From Paenibacillus agilis (GTDB lineage: Bacteria > Bacillota > Bacilli > Paenibacillales > Paenibacillaceae), in assembly GCF_007786455.1 (NCBI RefSeq), contig NZ_VNJK01000001.1, positions 1,510,074 to 1,574,073 of the forward strand: 64,000 bases of DNA, given 5' to 3'. A program made the position numbers and the translations under genes. The notes beneath the pieces were generated by a model. It worked only from the letters and a program-made list of their open reading frames with translations. It was not told where the DNA came from and searched no databases. This document shows positions 10,412 through 19,002 of the stretch, in pieces (position 1 is the stretch's first letter; the number at the start of each line of letters is the position of its first letter).

Positions 10412-11128
10412 ATGACGATTTCTATTGGCATTGCATTTTTAGCGGGGATAGCTTCGTTCTTTTCTCCATGCTGTTTGCCGCTTTATCCATCGTACTTATC
10501 TCTTATTACAGGAATGTCTGTGCAGCAATTGAAAGAGGAGCATTCGAAGCGGGAAGTTCGCAAGAAAATTATGCTCCATACCTTATTCTTTATCCTCGGC
10601 TTTAGCGTCGTATTCTACACGTTAGGGTTGGTAGCTGGCGTATTCGGTTCAATGCTTGTCCAATATCGTGAGCTGGTGCGTCAAGTCGCAGCGATATTCA
10701 TTATCGTGATGGGATTAATGCTATTGGGTATTTTTCAACCTCAGTTATTAATGAAGGAACGTAAATGGAACGTTGCTGGCAAGCGTGGCAGTTATGGGGG
10801 CTCATTCTTATTCGGAATTGGTTTCTCAGCAGGCTGGTCACCGTGCGTTGGACCTATACTTGGAGCTATTCTTGGTTTAGCTGCACAAGATCCTGGTTCT
10901 TGGTTCTGGTTGTCTACCGTTTATGCAATCGGGTTTGCACTGCCGTTCTTCGTACTTGGCTTCTTCATTAGTTCAACACGTTGGCTTGTGAAATATTCAG
11001 GTGTCCTGATGAAGGTAGGCGGAGTACTGATGATTGTGATGGGTATATTATTGTTCACAGATCAGATGGCGAGAATGAACGCTTGGCTGCAAGGGGTAAC
11101 ACCCGAATGGTTGTACAATTTAATGTAA
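10412..11128 (+). CDS. ccdA: CcdA-type thiol-disulfide/cytochrome c biogenesis membrane protein
   Basis: A 238-residue protein with six hydrophobic segments and the two conserved Cys-Pro motifs of the CcdA/DsbD membrane domain: FFSPCCLPLYPSY near the N-terminus and GWSPCVGPILGAILGLA at about residue 143. It passes reducing equivalents from cytoplasmic thioredoxin to exported thioredoxin-like proteins. In Bacillus CcdA serves cytochrome c maturation and spore cortex formation. ATG 10412 has GGAGG with good spacing; the nearby ATG 10408 is out of frame. It lies 47 bases after znuB with no terminator between, so it may belong to the znu transcript. Confidence 0.88.
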   Translation: MTISIGIAFLAGIASFFSPCCLPLYPSYLSLITGMSVQQLKEEHSKREVRKKIMLHTLFFILGFSVVFYTLGLVAGVFGSMLVQYRELVRQVAAIFIIVMGLMLLGIFQPQLLMKERKWNVAGKRGSYGGSFLFGIGFSAGWSPCVGPILGAILGLAAQDPGSWFWLSTVYAIGFALPFFVLGFFISSTRWLVKYSGVLMKVGGVLMIVMGILLFTDQMARMNAWLQGVTPEWLYNLM

Positions 11129-11140
11129 TTCAAATATCGG

Positions 11141-11180
11141 TAGCTGCAAGCTCGTCTTTATAGCATGCAGCTATTGTTAT
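11141..11180 (+). terminator. Weak hairpin after ccdA
   Basis: TAGCTGCA (11141-11148) pairs with TGCAGCTA (11166-11173) and is followed by TTGTTATTT. The loop is long, so this is a weak terminator candidate. Confidence 0.35.
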
Positions 11181-11351
11181 TTGCCTTTGTAGTTATACAT
11201 TTTTACATAAGTTTGTACCTAGTGATGATTAGAAGGTAAATGCTAGCAGTGGTTGATGGTTCAACTAAGGTTGAACTTGCAGGTCAAACCATGTAAACTA
11301 GAAGAGCCTTTGTGGCAGAAGATGATGTTGAAGTGGAAAAGAGGGAAAATG

Positions 11352-11777
11352 ATGCCAACACCCAGTATGGAAGATTATTTGGAGCGCATCTACAAATTAA
11401 TCGATGAAAAAGGATATGCTCGAGTTTCGGATATTGCAGAAGGGTTAGAAGTACATCCTTCATCGGTTACGAAGATGATTCAAAAGCTGGATAAGGATCA
11501 GTACTTAATATATGAAAAGTACCGTGGATTGGTACTTACTAGTAAGGGAAAGAAAATTGGTAAACGGTTGGTGGATAGACATCAGCTGTTGGAGGATTTT
11601 CTTACTACAATAGGAGTACAAGAAGACCTTATTTATCAAGATGTAGAAGGTATCGAACATCATCTAAGTTGGAACTCCATTACTTGTATCGAAGCATTGG
11701 TTGCTTATTTCAATCAAGACCCTACTCGTATAGCGGATTTACGCCGAATACAGAGTGAATTAGATAATGATTCCTAA
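11352..11777 (+). CDS. mntR: Manganese-responsive regulator MntR (DtxR family)
   Basis: A 141-residue DtxR/MntR protein very close to the B. subtilis one ([20 protein letters not shown] helix-turn-helix, [11 protein letters not shown] dimer/metal region). I chose ATG 11352 over the adjacent ATG 11349 and the longer upstream frame. GAGGG then has 7-base spacing, and the known metal ligands fall on their expected numbers: Asp8, Glu11, His77, Glu99, Glu102 and His103. With Mn2+ bound, MntR represses Mn uptake and activates Mn efflux. It follows the zinc block, so two metal regulators bracket znuACB. A small inverted repeat upstream (11259-11276) might be an operator. Confidence 0.95.
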   Translation: MPTPSMEDYLERIYKLIDEKGYARVSDIAEGLEVHPSSVTKMIQKLDKDQYLIYEKYRGLVLTSKGKKIGKRLVDRHQLLEDFLTTIGVQEDLIYQDVEGIEHHLSWNSITCIEALVAYFNQDPTRIADLRRIQSELDNDS

Positions 11778-11813
11778 AGCATCTGTTTCTACCGAAACAG
11801 ATGCTTTATTTTT
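11776..11813 (+). terminator. Rho-independent terminator after mntR
   Basis: A 14-bp perfect stem AAAGCATCTGTTTC / GAAACAGATGCTTT with a 4-nt loop, then ATTTTT. It overlaps the mntR stop codon. Confidence 0.9.
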
Positions 11814-11840
11814 GACGTCTAAGTATATATAAGTTTGTAT
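11812..11840 (+). promoter_or_regulatory. Probable sigma-A promoter of the GHL10 gene
   Basis: TTGACG (11812-11817), 17 bp, TTGTAT (11835-11840). The -35 box begins within the tail of the mntR terminator. Confidence 0.45.
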
Positions 11841-11864
11841 TTTAAGAAATGGGAGAGTACAAAT

Positions 11865-13463
11865 ATGAATATAAAAAAACGTATACTGGCTATTGCTTGT
11901 ACAGCAGCTTTGCTGAGTACAACGATTATGCCCATGCAAGCCTTTGCTGAGAAATCCAATGAAATTAAGATTTTACTAAATGATCAACGTTTGAAAAGTG
12001 ATGTTCCTCCTTATATTATTCCTTCTAAAAATGTGACGATGCTGCCATTTCGCACGATAGGGGAAGGGATAGGAGCTACAGTAGATTGGAATCCTGCGAG
12101 TAAAGAAGTTATGTTTGAGAAGAATGGACGTACGATTGTATTGAAGGAAGGCAGTGATTCTGCAATAGTAGATGGACAGCGGAAGTCATTGGATGTAAGT
12201 GCCCAAATGAAGGCAGGGCGAGTGATGGTTCCATTACGCTTTGTGAGTGAAAACTTAGGTGCAGCCGTGCATTGGGATGCTAAGTCACGTACCGTAATTA
12301 TGACTATGGAAGATGGCGAGGTAATTGAAATTCCAGCATTGCGCGGTACATGGGTATCGACCGTTTACAATATTGACTGGCCAAGTGACCCTCGAAAATC
12401 TTTCAATGCAGAGAAGCAGAAGCAGGAATATACAGCGTTGTTGGATAAGCTGCAGCAATCTGGTTTGAATACCGTATTTGTTCAAGTTCGACCAACAGCC
12501 GATGCATTTTATCCATCAACTATGCTTCCTTGGTCAGAGTGGTTGACAGGCAAGCAGGGAAAAGATCCTGGTTATGATCCACTTGCCTTTATGGTAGAAG
12601 AAACACATAAGCGAGGCATGCAATTCCACGCATGGTTCAATCCTTATCGAATCAGTGTGCAAGGCGATGTAACTAAATTAGTTGAATCTCACCCTGCACG
12701 CAAAAATCCGGATTGGGTCGTAAAGCATTCAGGCAAGCTGCTGTTTGATCCGGGAGTTCCAGCGGCAAGGGAATTCATCCTTGATTCGATCATGGAAGTC
12801 GTGGAAAATTATAATATTGATGGCGTTCATTTAGATGATTATTTCTATCCTTATGGCCAGGAACGTGAGCCTTTCCTAGATGATGCGTCATATCGTACAT
12901 ACAACAAAGTGTTCAACAACAAGAACGACTGGAGACGCAACAATGTCAACTTGTTCGTGCAGGAATTATCTGAACGTATTGAAATAACCAAACCTAATGT
13001 TTCATTTGGCATCAGTCCATTTGGAGTGTGGCGTAATAAAAGTGTAGACCCAACAGGATCGGCAACGAGCGCAGGGGTAACTAGCTATGATTCGCTGCAT
13101 GCAGATGTCCGCAAATGGATTCAGAGCAGCTGGATTGACTATGTAGCACCGCAAATTTATTGGCATATTGGACATAAAGCGGCTTCCTATGATACCTTGG
13201 TCGATTGGTGGATGAAGGAGACGGAAGGAACAGATGTTGACTTGTACATTGGTCATGCGGCCTACAAATTAGCAGATCCAAAAGAAAAAGATTGGTCGAG
13301 CGCTGAAATATTAATAGAACAACTCCGTTACAATGAAAGATACAAGGGTGATGTTGAAGGCAGTATTTTCTTCAGTGCAAAAGATATAATGAGAAATACG
13401 AAGCAAGTCGCAGATCAATTAAGCTCTTATTACGCTGAGCAAGACGCAGAGAAAAGGCAATAA
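11865..13463 (+). CDS. Secreted GHL10 family glycoside hydrolase-like protein with CuAO-like N-terminal domain
   Basis: Start ATG 11865 follows GGGAGAG; a TTG 30 bases upstream in frame has no ribosome site. The 532-residue product has a signal peptide (MNIKKRILAIACTAALLS to about AFA) and a copper amine oxidase N-terminal-like module (about residues 37-150; VTMLPFRTIGEGIGATVDW and RVMVPLRFVSENLGAAVHW repeats). The GHL10 (DUF187/YngK-like) TIM-barrel domain follows, from LRGTWVSTVYNIDW to about residue 480, with FHAWFNPYRIS, GVHLDDYFYP (Asp-Asp) and FGISPFGVWRN. GHL10 proteins are predicted glycosidases of wall or extracellular polysaccharide; I infer that role here. The CuAO module probably anchors or positions it at the envelope. 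Confidence 0.88.
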   Translation: MNIKKRILAIACTAALLSTTIMPMQAFAEKSNEIKILLNDQRLKSDVPPYIIPSKNVTMLPFRTIGEGIGATVDWNPASKEVMFEKNGRTIVLKEGSDSAIVDGQRKSLDVSAQMKAGRVMVPLRFVSENLGAAVHWDAKSRTVIMTMEDGEVIEIPALRGTWVSTVYNIDWPSDPRKSFNAEKQKQEYTALLDKLQQSGLNTVFVQVRPTADAFYPSTMLPWSEWLTGKQGKDPGYDPLAFMVEETHKRGMQFHAWFNPYRISVQGDVTKLVESHPARKNPDWVVKHSGKLLFDPGVPAAREFILDSIMEVVENYNIDGVHLDDYFYPYGQEREPFLDDASYRTYNKVFNNKNDWRRNNVNLFVQELSERIEITKPNVSFGISPFGVWRNKSVDPTGSATSAGVTSYDSLHADVRKWIQSSWIDYVAPQIYWHIGHKAASYDTLVDWWMKETEGTDVDLYIGHAAYKLADPKEKDWSSAEILIEQLRYNERYKGDVEGSIFFSAKDIMRNTKQVADQLSSYYAEQDAEKRQ

Positions 13464-13561
13464 TTTTATCATTCTAAATTTAAATTGTCTAGTTTCTAAA
13501 TAGAATTAACAACATGTCAGTCGAAACGTACTATATATTTTTTACGGGGAACTGATTTATA

Positions 13562-13589
13562 GGTGGGTGAATGGGGAGATTCACTCACC
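13562..13589 (+). repeat. Hairpin downstream of GHL10 gene
   Basis: An 11-bp stem (GGTGGGTGAAT with ATTCACTCACC, one G-U pair) and a 6-nt loop, without a T-run. The rest of 13464-13668 shows nothing recognisable. Confidence 0.5.
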
Positions 13590-13668
13590 ACGTATAAACG
13601 ATTGAGCCAACAACAATAGGCATTTTAATTATATAATTGTATCGTATCTACGTATCTATCTAACATCT

Positions 13669-13699
13669 AAGGAAAGAACCATATGGTTCTTTCCTTTTT
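13669..13699 (+). terminator. Rho-independent terminator
   Basis: A 12-bp arm AAGGAAAGAACC pairs perfectly with GGTTCTTTCCTT around ATAT and is followed by TTTT. It ends the GHL10 transcription unit. Confidence 0.85.
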
Positions 13700-13798
13700 C
13701 TATTGTTCATAAATATTCACCTCCACTCATACACATCGACTAAACAACTACGATGTCTGCATAGAAGGGGTATGCAGCGTGAGGAGGATCTTGCGCAC

Positions 13799-14764
13799 AT
13801 GTATATCAATGGTGTGTTTGAAGGCGGGGGTGTAAGGGGAATATCACTGGTTGGAGCTGTTAAAGCGGCTGAATTAAATGGAATAAAGTTTCGAAAAGTG
13901 GCAGGGACCTCTTCAGGATCAATCGTTGCCTCTTTAATCGCGGCTGGCTACAGTGCAGATGAGATGAAGCGTCTTATTATTGACATGCCATTTTCTTCTT
14001 TTCTAAAGAGGGCGCCTATATTTAATGTAAAATGGATTGGACCTGCAATGCGGTTATTAATGAAAAAGGGTCTTTATTCAGGCGAAGCACTTGAACGCTG
14101 GATGTGTTCTTTACTAGAAGCCAAAGGCGTGCGGACATTTGGGGATTTGGAAGATAATCAGTTGCGCATTATCGCTTCTGATATTACAAACGGGAGATTG
14201 ATGGTACTGCCTGATGATATGGCGCAGTATGGAGTGAACCCGAAGCGCTTTTCTGTATGTAAGGCGGTTCGTATGAGCACGAGTATTCCCTATTTCTTTG
14301 ATCCCGTTATATTGCGGCAGAGTTTGTCGGCCGACAGAAAGAAAGCGTTCAAGCAGCAGTTTACTTATGTAGTCGACGGGGGGATGCTTAGCAATTTTCC
14401 GCTGTGGTTATTCGATGATGACTGCCACCCTGAAACAAGACGGCTTATTCCTACTGTAGGTTTTCAAATGGTTGGCAAGACACCCAATCAGCCGCATCAA
14501 ATCAATGGGGTAATCTCGATGCTCCAGGCAATCGTCGATACGATGATATCTGCCCATGATGAACGTTACATTGAACAGCATAACCGTTTTCGTACTGTGA
14601 AGATTCCTACTCTTAGTGTAGGTATAACCGAGTTCAATATTACGCTTGAAAAAAGTCTGGCGTTGTTTGAATCTGGCTTGCTTAGTGGCAATGAGTTCTT
14701 TCATGATTGGGATGAGAAGCAATATGAACAAAAGCTTCTTCATACGAAGCAACGACGAAAATAA
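13799..14764 (+). CDS. Patatin-like phospholipase
   Basis: A 321-residue protein starting at ATG 13799, where GAGGAGG lies 11 bases upstream. Longer in-frame starts at 13772 and 13703 have poor ribosome sites and would add non-conserved residues. All patatin landmarks are present: oxyanion loop FEGGGVRG (residues 7-14), nucleophile elbow GTSSG (about 37-41) and the catalytic Asp in VVDGGMLSNFP. These intracellular Ser-Asp dyad enzymes hydrolyse phospholipid or acylglycerol esters; the substrate here is unknown. It stands alone between terminators. Confidence 0.9.
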   Translation: MYINGVFEGGGVRGISLVGAVKAAELNGIKFRKVAGTSSGSIVASLIAAGYSADEMKRLIIDMPFSSFLKRAPIFNVKWIGPAMRLLMKKGLYSGEALERWMCSLLEAKGVRTFGDLEDNQLRIIASDITNGRLMVLPDDMAQYGVNPKRFSVCKAVRMSTSIPYFFDPVILRQSLSADRKKAFKQQFTYVVDGGMLSNFPLWLFDDDCHPETRRLIPTVGFQMVGKTPNQPHQINGVISMLQAIVDTMISAHDERYIEQHNRFRTVKIPTLSVGITEFNITLEKSLALFESGLLSGNEFFHDWDEKQYEQKLLHTKQRRK

Positions 14765-14908
14765 GAGCTCTTTTGGGCGCACTGGAAATGTCGGGATATT
14801 GGAATGTGTGGTCGTTACGAGGTAAAACCTTAGGGAAAGTGTAAATTTGACGTGGAAGCCTGTAAAGAGTAACCTAATCCATAGACTCCTTTTCTGAAAG
14901 AGCTAAAC

Positions 14909-15604
14909 ATGCTTATTGGATACCGGCAGAAGAGGGGATTCTTTTGGATCCGGGGTGGAACTATTTCCAGCAACAGCTTAGTATTGTTACAACGAAGAGA
15001 TATACCGCAAGCAGCTGCTATATTTGCCGAGCAGTTTATGGAAGATCCGCTATATATTTTTATATTGCCTAATCAACGTACAAGACTAAATGTACTGCGT
15101 ATCTTTTTTCGTAATTATTTGGACATGCTTTATCCTTATTCAGATTTATATGCAAGTTCAACACAGCTAGAAGGAGTAATGCTTGTATTTCGTTCTGAGA
15201 AGTTTGGCAGCTCGAGGTTAGCTCAGATGAACTATTTGAGAAGAATTGTAGTCGCGATCCTGAAGTCGTTGCCAGCTTGTAAATATATCGGGGTAAAAGG
15301 ATTACTTAGAGGTGTATCCATTCTGAAAAATATGAGCTCAGCATGGCTTAGTATGTTGGAAGAACGGCCATATGTGCATATGGATATGCTTGTTGTTCAG
15401 CAACAGTACCGTGGTACTGGGGTCGTTACGAAGATGGTAATGCCGCTTATCGATGAATGTACTGCTAATGATGTGGCATGTACGTTAGAAACACAAAATC
15501 CAAACAATGTGCCGTTATACGGCAGGTATGGGTTCGAGCTTGTAGATACGATCAACATGCCTGACAGCGAACTGGAACAGTATTGCATGGTGTATAATCG
15601 CTAG
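14909..15604 (+). CDS. GNAT family N-acetyltransferase
   Basis: 231 residues. The C-terminal half has the acetyl-CoA binding motif A (MDMLVVQQQYRGTGVVTKMVMPLIDEC) and a motif B end (LETQNPNNVPLYGRYGFELVD), both typical of GNAT enzymes. The N-terminal part (DIPQAAAIFAEQFMEDPLYIFILP) resembles the subgroup of GNAT proteins with a DPxxxWxLP-like start. The ribosome site before ATG 14909 is weak and the first 25 residues look unconserved, so the true start may be internal. Substrate unknown. A strong terminator follows. Confidence 0.75.
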   Translation: MLIGYRQKRGFFWIRGGTISSNSLVLLQRRDIPQAAAIFAEQFMEDPLYIFILPNQRTRLNVLRIFFRNYLDMLYPYSDLYASSTQLEGVMLVFRSEKFGSSRLAQMNYLRRIVVAILKSLPACKYIGVKGLLRGVSILKNMSSAWLSMLEERPYVHMDMLVVQQQYRGTGVVTKMVMPLIDECTANDVACTLETQNPNNVPLYGRYGFELVDTINMPDSELEQYCMVYNR

Positions 15605-15688
15605 CATGAACACGGACATTGGAGTGGTTGAATTTCATATATACAATAATGGTTCTAGCTAGATTTATTTAAATGGGTAAGGTTGGGG

Positions 15689-15746
15689 AAGAGTCGGTAA
15701 GTGATCAGGCATGCGTACGCGCAGCTGATTTCTTACTGACTCTTTT
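15689..15746 (+). terminator. Rho-independent terminator after the GNAT gene
   Basis: A three-block stem (AAGAGTC, GTAAG, ATCAG pairing with CTGAT, CTTAC, GACTCTT) is followed by TTTT. It lies between convergent genes. Confidence 0.8.
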
Positions 15747-15783
15747 ACGTTATAAAAGACAATGTAAATAGTAAGCTTTACAA

Positions 15784-16128
15784 CTAAGTACCGATATTGC
15801 TCCGCTCATTTTTCGTCATGCTAAGTATAACTAGATCGTACGAATGATCAATCATGGCCTCTATTTCTTCATCTGTCAAATTTCCGTCTAGGGAAACAGT
15901 GTTCCAATGTTTTTTATTAAGGTGATAGCCTGGCTTTATTTCTGGATACTGCTCGCGTAATGAATCGGCTCGGAAAGGTTCGCATTTTAGACTCACTGTT
16001 GGTGCTCCATCTGTTGAGAAGAGAGCATACATTTTGGTGCCTACTTTCATTACATCAACTTCTGGTCCAAAAGGATTTGTCAGGCTAGTCCCTCTTTTGG
16101 TCATACAAAGTTCAATCCACTTGTTCAT
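15784..16128 (-). CDS. MmcQ/YjbR family protein
   Basis: 114 residues on the minus strand. The start is the ATG whose first base is 16128, with GAGGAGG 9 bases upstream; the longer frame to 16185 lacks a ribosome site. The fold is the YjbR/CyaY-like alpha/beta domain. Family features are a conserved start of the type W-E-L-C-x-K-x-G-x-x-x-x-x-P-F-G (IELCMTKRGTSLTNPFGPEVDVMKVGTKMYAL) and the YHLNKKHWNTV motif. Members are called DNA-binding but their function is not established. A hairpin terminator of the neighbouring minus-strand gene lies just upstream, so this gene has its own promoter. Confidence 0.85.
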   Translation of the reverse strand: MNKWIELCMTKRGTSLTNPFGPEVDVMKVGTKMYALFSTDGAPTVSLKCEPFRADSLREQYPEIKPGYHLNKKHWNTVSLDGNLTDEEIEAMIDHSYDLVILSMTKNERSNIGT

Positions 16129-16169
16129 GATTGGCTGCCTCCTCATTGCTAACTTATGTACGTAGTAAT

Positions 16170-16209
16170 TAAAAAACCCTTCCAACTACCATCTAGGAAG
16201 TGAAAGGGC
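16170..16209 (-). terminator. Terminator on the minus strand after the small membrane protein gene
   Basis: Read on the minus strand, CACTTCC pairs with GGAAGGG around a 12-nt loop and runs into TTTTTT (16176-16171). Confidence 0.6.
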
Positions 16210-16253
16210 TGCTAGCGCTCATGTCAACAACATGATGCTGAAACATGTTTATG

Positions 16254-16616
16254 TCATTGAGTTTCACCTGTCGAAGATTTTTCTATGGAATGACTTGAAG
16301 AATTCTTTCCCTTGTTTCCATCAATAACGGTTAGGGAAGCAGAAGAACGTCGAGTCTTTATTGGCTTATGATTTTTGACGTTTTTGGTGTGTTTCGCATT
16401 TCGCATCGCTTTCATCTTTGCTTCCGTCGCGGCTGACTTTTTCACACGTGGGTGTGACGTTGTACGCTTTGGACCAAGACGATAGAAAATGAAAATGATC
16501 GCCGCTAAAACGAGTGGGATCGAATAAGCGATAGGATTAGATGAAAATCCGATTACAAATCCTAGAGCTGCACACCCAAGTACGACATATACAAGCCAAT
16601 TTGGTACTCGATTCAT
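16254..16616 (-). CDS. Small membrane protein with basic cytoplasmic tail (YqhP position)
   Basis: 120 residues; the start whose first base is 16616 has AAGGGG 9 bases upstream. Two hydrophobic segments (about 6-26 and 31-47, WLVYVVLGCAALGFVIGF and AYSIPLVLAAIIFIFYRLG) precede a long Lys/Arg/Ser/Thr-rich, probably disordered tail. It is 26 bases downstream of yqhQ and probably in one transcript with it. In B. subtilis the gene beside yqhQ is yqhP, so this may be its positional counterpart, but I cannot show sequence homology. Function unknown. Confidence 0.65.
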   Translation of the reverse strand: MNRVPNWLVYVVLGCAALGFVIGFSSNPIAYSIPLVLAAIIFIFYRLGPKRTTSHPRVKKSAATEAKMKAMRNAKHTKNVKNHKPIKTRRSSASLTVIDGNKGKNSSSHSIEKSSTGETQ

Positions 16617-16642
16617 CTCGCTAACCCCTTTCCATTTCATAG

Positions 16643-17605
16643 TTAAGCGCTTGTACGAGCACTTCTTTCTGCACCAATTGTATGATCTAATTCAAGCATG
16701 CGCTCAAATGAGGCGATAGATACCTCAACTTGATCATCTGTTGGTTCTTTTGTTGTAAGAAGTTGCAGCCACAAGCCTGGATATCCTAAAAAGCGGAGTA
16801 CAGGAACGTCGCGTAATGCATTTGTAAATCGCAAAATTTCATAAGAAACACCGATTACAACGGGAAGCAGAAGCAAACGACCAATAATTCGATCAATCAT
16901 TGAATCATAAGGTACGAAGCTATAAATAAAGATACCGACGATAATCGTTAGAATCATAAAGCTGCTGCCACAACGATAATGCAAGCGAGTGAACTTTTGT
17001 ACGTTGCTGACGGTAAGCTCTTTACCTGCTTCATAGGCACTTATCACTTTATGCTCTGCACCGTGATATTGGAACAGACGTTTAATAAGCTTAGTTTGGG
17101 ATATAAACCACAAATAGATAAGAAGCATAAATAGTTTAATAATTCCTTCAATAATCGTATGAAGCACTCGATTATCGAATGCTTTGCCGAAGAGGAACTC
17201 TTCAATAACAACAGGCACTGCTGTAAAAATAACTTTACTGAAGACAAATGACAAAATACCTACAACGGCAACGCTAAGAATCATTCCAATATCCCAAAGC
17301 TTACTTGATTTTTGATCTGGGTCTGGGGGGCCTTCTTCATCCTCAGCATACTTCTCAGTTGCAAAGTTCAAATGCTGAGCACCTCTTGCACTAGCTTCTA
17401 TAATACCGACTAAGCCGCGAATAAAGGGGATTTTCTTCAAAGCTGTTACCCATTTCTTATCCTCGCGCGGAACTTCATAAAAAGACAGTTCCTTATTCTT
17501 TCGGCGAACAGCTGTTACATTTACATGCTTCCCTGCAAACATAACGCCCTCAATAACCGCTTGTCCGCCGTAAATGGATTTCGGTTGTTCTGACAATCCG
17601 TTCAC
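16643..17605 (-). CDS. yqhQ: DUF1385 membrane protein, YqhQ family
   Basis: 320 residues, with the DUF1385 signature YGGQAVIEGVMFAGKH at the N-terminus, the FQYHGAEHKVISAYEAG motif in the centre, and TRLHYRCGSSFMI. There are four to five hydrophobic segments. The family is widespread in Firmicutes and Thermotogae with no firm biochemical role; GAEHK suggests a metal or substrate site. It is transcribed divergently from yqhR, as in B. subtilis. The ATG whose first base is 17605 is preceded by GGGAAGGTG. Confidence 0.9.
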   Translation of the reverse strand: MNGLSEQPKSIYGGQAVIEGVMFAGKHVNVTAVRRKNKELSFYEVPREDKKWVTALKKIPFIRGLVGIIEASARGAQHLNFATEKYAEDEEGPPDPDQKSSKLWDIGMILSVAVVGILSFVFSKVIFTAVPVVIEEFLFGKAFDNRVLHTIIEGIIKLFMLLIYLWFISQTKLIKRLFQYHGAEHKVISAYEAGKELTVSNVQKFTRLHYRCGSSFMILTIIVGIFIYSFVPYDSMIDRIIGRLLLLPVVIGVSYEILRFTNALRDVPVLRFLGYPGLWLQLLTTKEPTDDQVEVSIASFERMLELDHTIGAERSARTSA

Positions 17606-17820
17606 ACCTTCCCGCCATATTAGTTATAAAATGTAAATTTAAAATCCTAGTAGAATCCTTTTTATATATTGTATAGGATTTGCCGTTCTTTTTCCAGAAG
17701 AGAACCTATTTCAGTAAGCCAAACCGTTATAAGCTTCGTTAATCTGTCTTGCTTCCGCGCATACTACTAAGAAGTTTCAAGTTGGGAGCAATTACACATG
17801 ATGGATAAGGAGCAGGTAAA

Positions 17821-18381
17821 GTGACACAACATCAATCAAGAAACAAACAAAATCAGCAGAATGATCAGCCTAAGACGAACCCGTGGTGGTTTGCGCTGCA
17901 ACTTGGATTTTATGCAGGGCTTTTATGGGGAGGGATGCGAATTATCTCATACGAACTGCATTTCACTGTGAATGTCCCGGGTTTTTTGCTGGAACCTTTT
18001 TTGCTAAATAGCTTTTTGAAAAGTCAACAGGGCAGATTCGCGGGATGGGGAGCGTTTATTTTGTTCTCAATTCTATGCAGTCTGCTTTACACATTTACAA
18101 TGAGGAAACGAAAAGGTCCTTGGCCAGGTATCTTGTTTGGCATTCTCTGGTGGGTACTGTTATTTGTAGCGGTTGGTCCGGCGCTTGGGCTGGTTCTTCC
18201 CGTAACCCAAACTACTTATAATTCGATAACGACAGATTTATGCATTTTTTTGTTATGGGGGTTGTTCATTGGTTATACTGCGGCAACCGAATTCAATGAT
18301 GAGCGCTTGAGAGAGCCGGAAAACGAAGAAGAAAGCGTATCGGATGATACTTCTCAGGCTGCAGCGAATGCCTCCTCATGA
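17821..18381 (+). CDS. yqhR: YqhR family membrane protein
   Basis: 186 residues starting at GTG 17821, eight bases after AAGGAG. A hydrophilic Gln/Asn-rich head is followed by four hydrophobic segments and an acidic tail. It resembles Bacillus YqhR (WWFALQLGFYAGLLWGG... RISSYELHFT-like start) and occupies the same place, divergent from yqhQ and ahead of aroQ. Function unknown; an envelope role is plausible only because of its membrane topology. Confidence 0.82.
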   Translation: MTQHQSRNKQNQQNDQPKTNPWWFALQLGFYAGLLWGGMRIISYELHFTVNVPGFLLEPFLLNSFLKSQQGRFAGWGAFILFSILCSLLYTFTMRKRKGPWPGILFGILWWVLLFVAVGPALGLVLPVTQTTYNSITTDLCIFLLWGLFIGYTAATEFNDERLREPENEEESVSDDTSQAAANASS

Positions 18382-18517
18382 ACGGTTAATCCTAGTTACG
18401 CTACGATGATGCTTCTCAAGTGCTTGTTCCTATGATAAAATACGTGAGTATTGGTCTGATGAGTATCTTCTATTAGCGCTCGGTTATCCGAATGCTTATT
18501 AAGACAGGTGGGATACA

Positions 18518-18967
18518 ATGGCACGTTACTTGGTATTGAACGGACCGAACTTAAATATGCTTGGTATACGTGAACCAGGTGTTTACGGTGCGACAACGCT
18601 TCAGGATATTGAGGAGCGCTTACAGCAATTGGCGGCACAACTGCAAGTAGAGCTGGAATTCATGCAGACAAACCATGAAGGGGTATTAATCGATCGCATT
18701 CATGCTGCTTATGGACAGTGTGACGGTATATTGATTAATCCTGGAGCATGGACGCATTACAGCTATGCCATCCGTGATGCGCTAAGTGCGGTAGCAATCC
18801 CTGTTATCGAAGTCCATTTATCAAACATACATAAGCGCGAGGCGTTTCGTCATGTTTCGGTTATTGCTCCAATTGCGGCAGGTCAAATATGCGGCTTAGG
18901 TGCTTATAGTTATGAATTGGGTTTACAGGCCTTGCACCATATCGTGTGCAATCAATCAGAGGAATAA
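18518..18967 (+). CDS. aroQ: 3-Dehydroquinate dehydratase, type II
   Basis: 149 residues with the AroQ start [20 protein letters not shown], including catalytic Tyr23, then TLQDIE, SNHEG-like [31 protein letters not shown] and [17 protein letters not shown] with the catalytic His. It dehydrates 3-dehydroquinate to 3-dehydroshikimate in aromatic amino acid synthesis. ATG 18518 is preceded by AGGTGGGA. It starts the aroQ-pepP-efp run seen in B. subtilis (yqhS-yqhT-efp). Confidence 0.97.
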   Translation: MARYLVLNGPNLNMLGIREPGVYGATTLQDIEERLQQLAAQLQVELEFMQTNHEGVLIDRIHAAYGQCDGILINPGAWTHYSYAIRDALSAVAIPVIEVHLSNIHKREAFRHVSVIAPIAAGQICGLGAYSYELGLQALHHIVCNQSEE

Positions 18968-19002
18968 GCAGCACGAACATTAGCGGACAGGAGAGGATTC
19001 AG

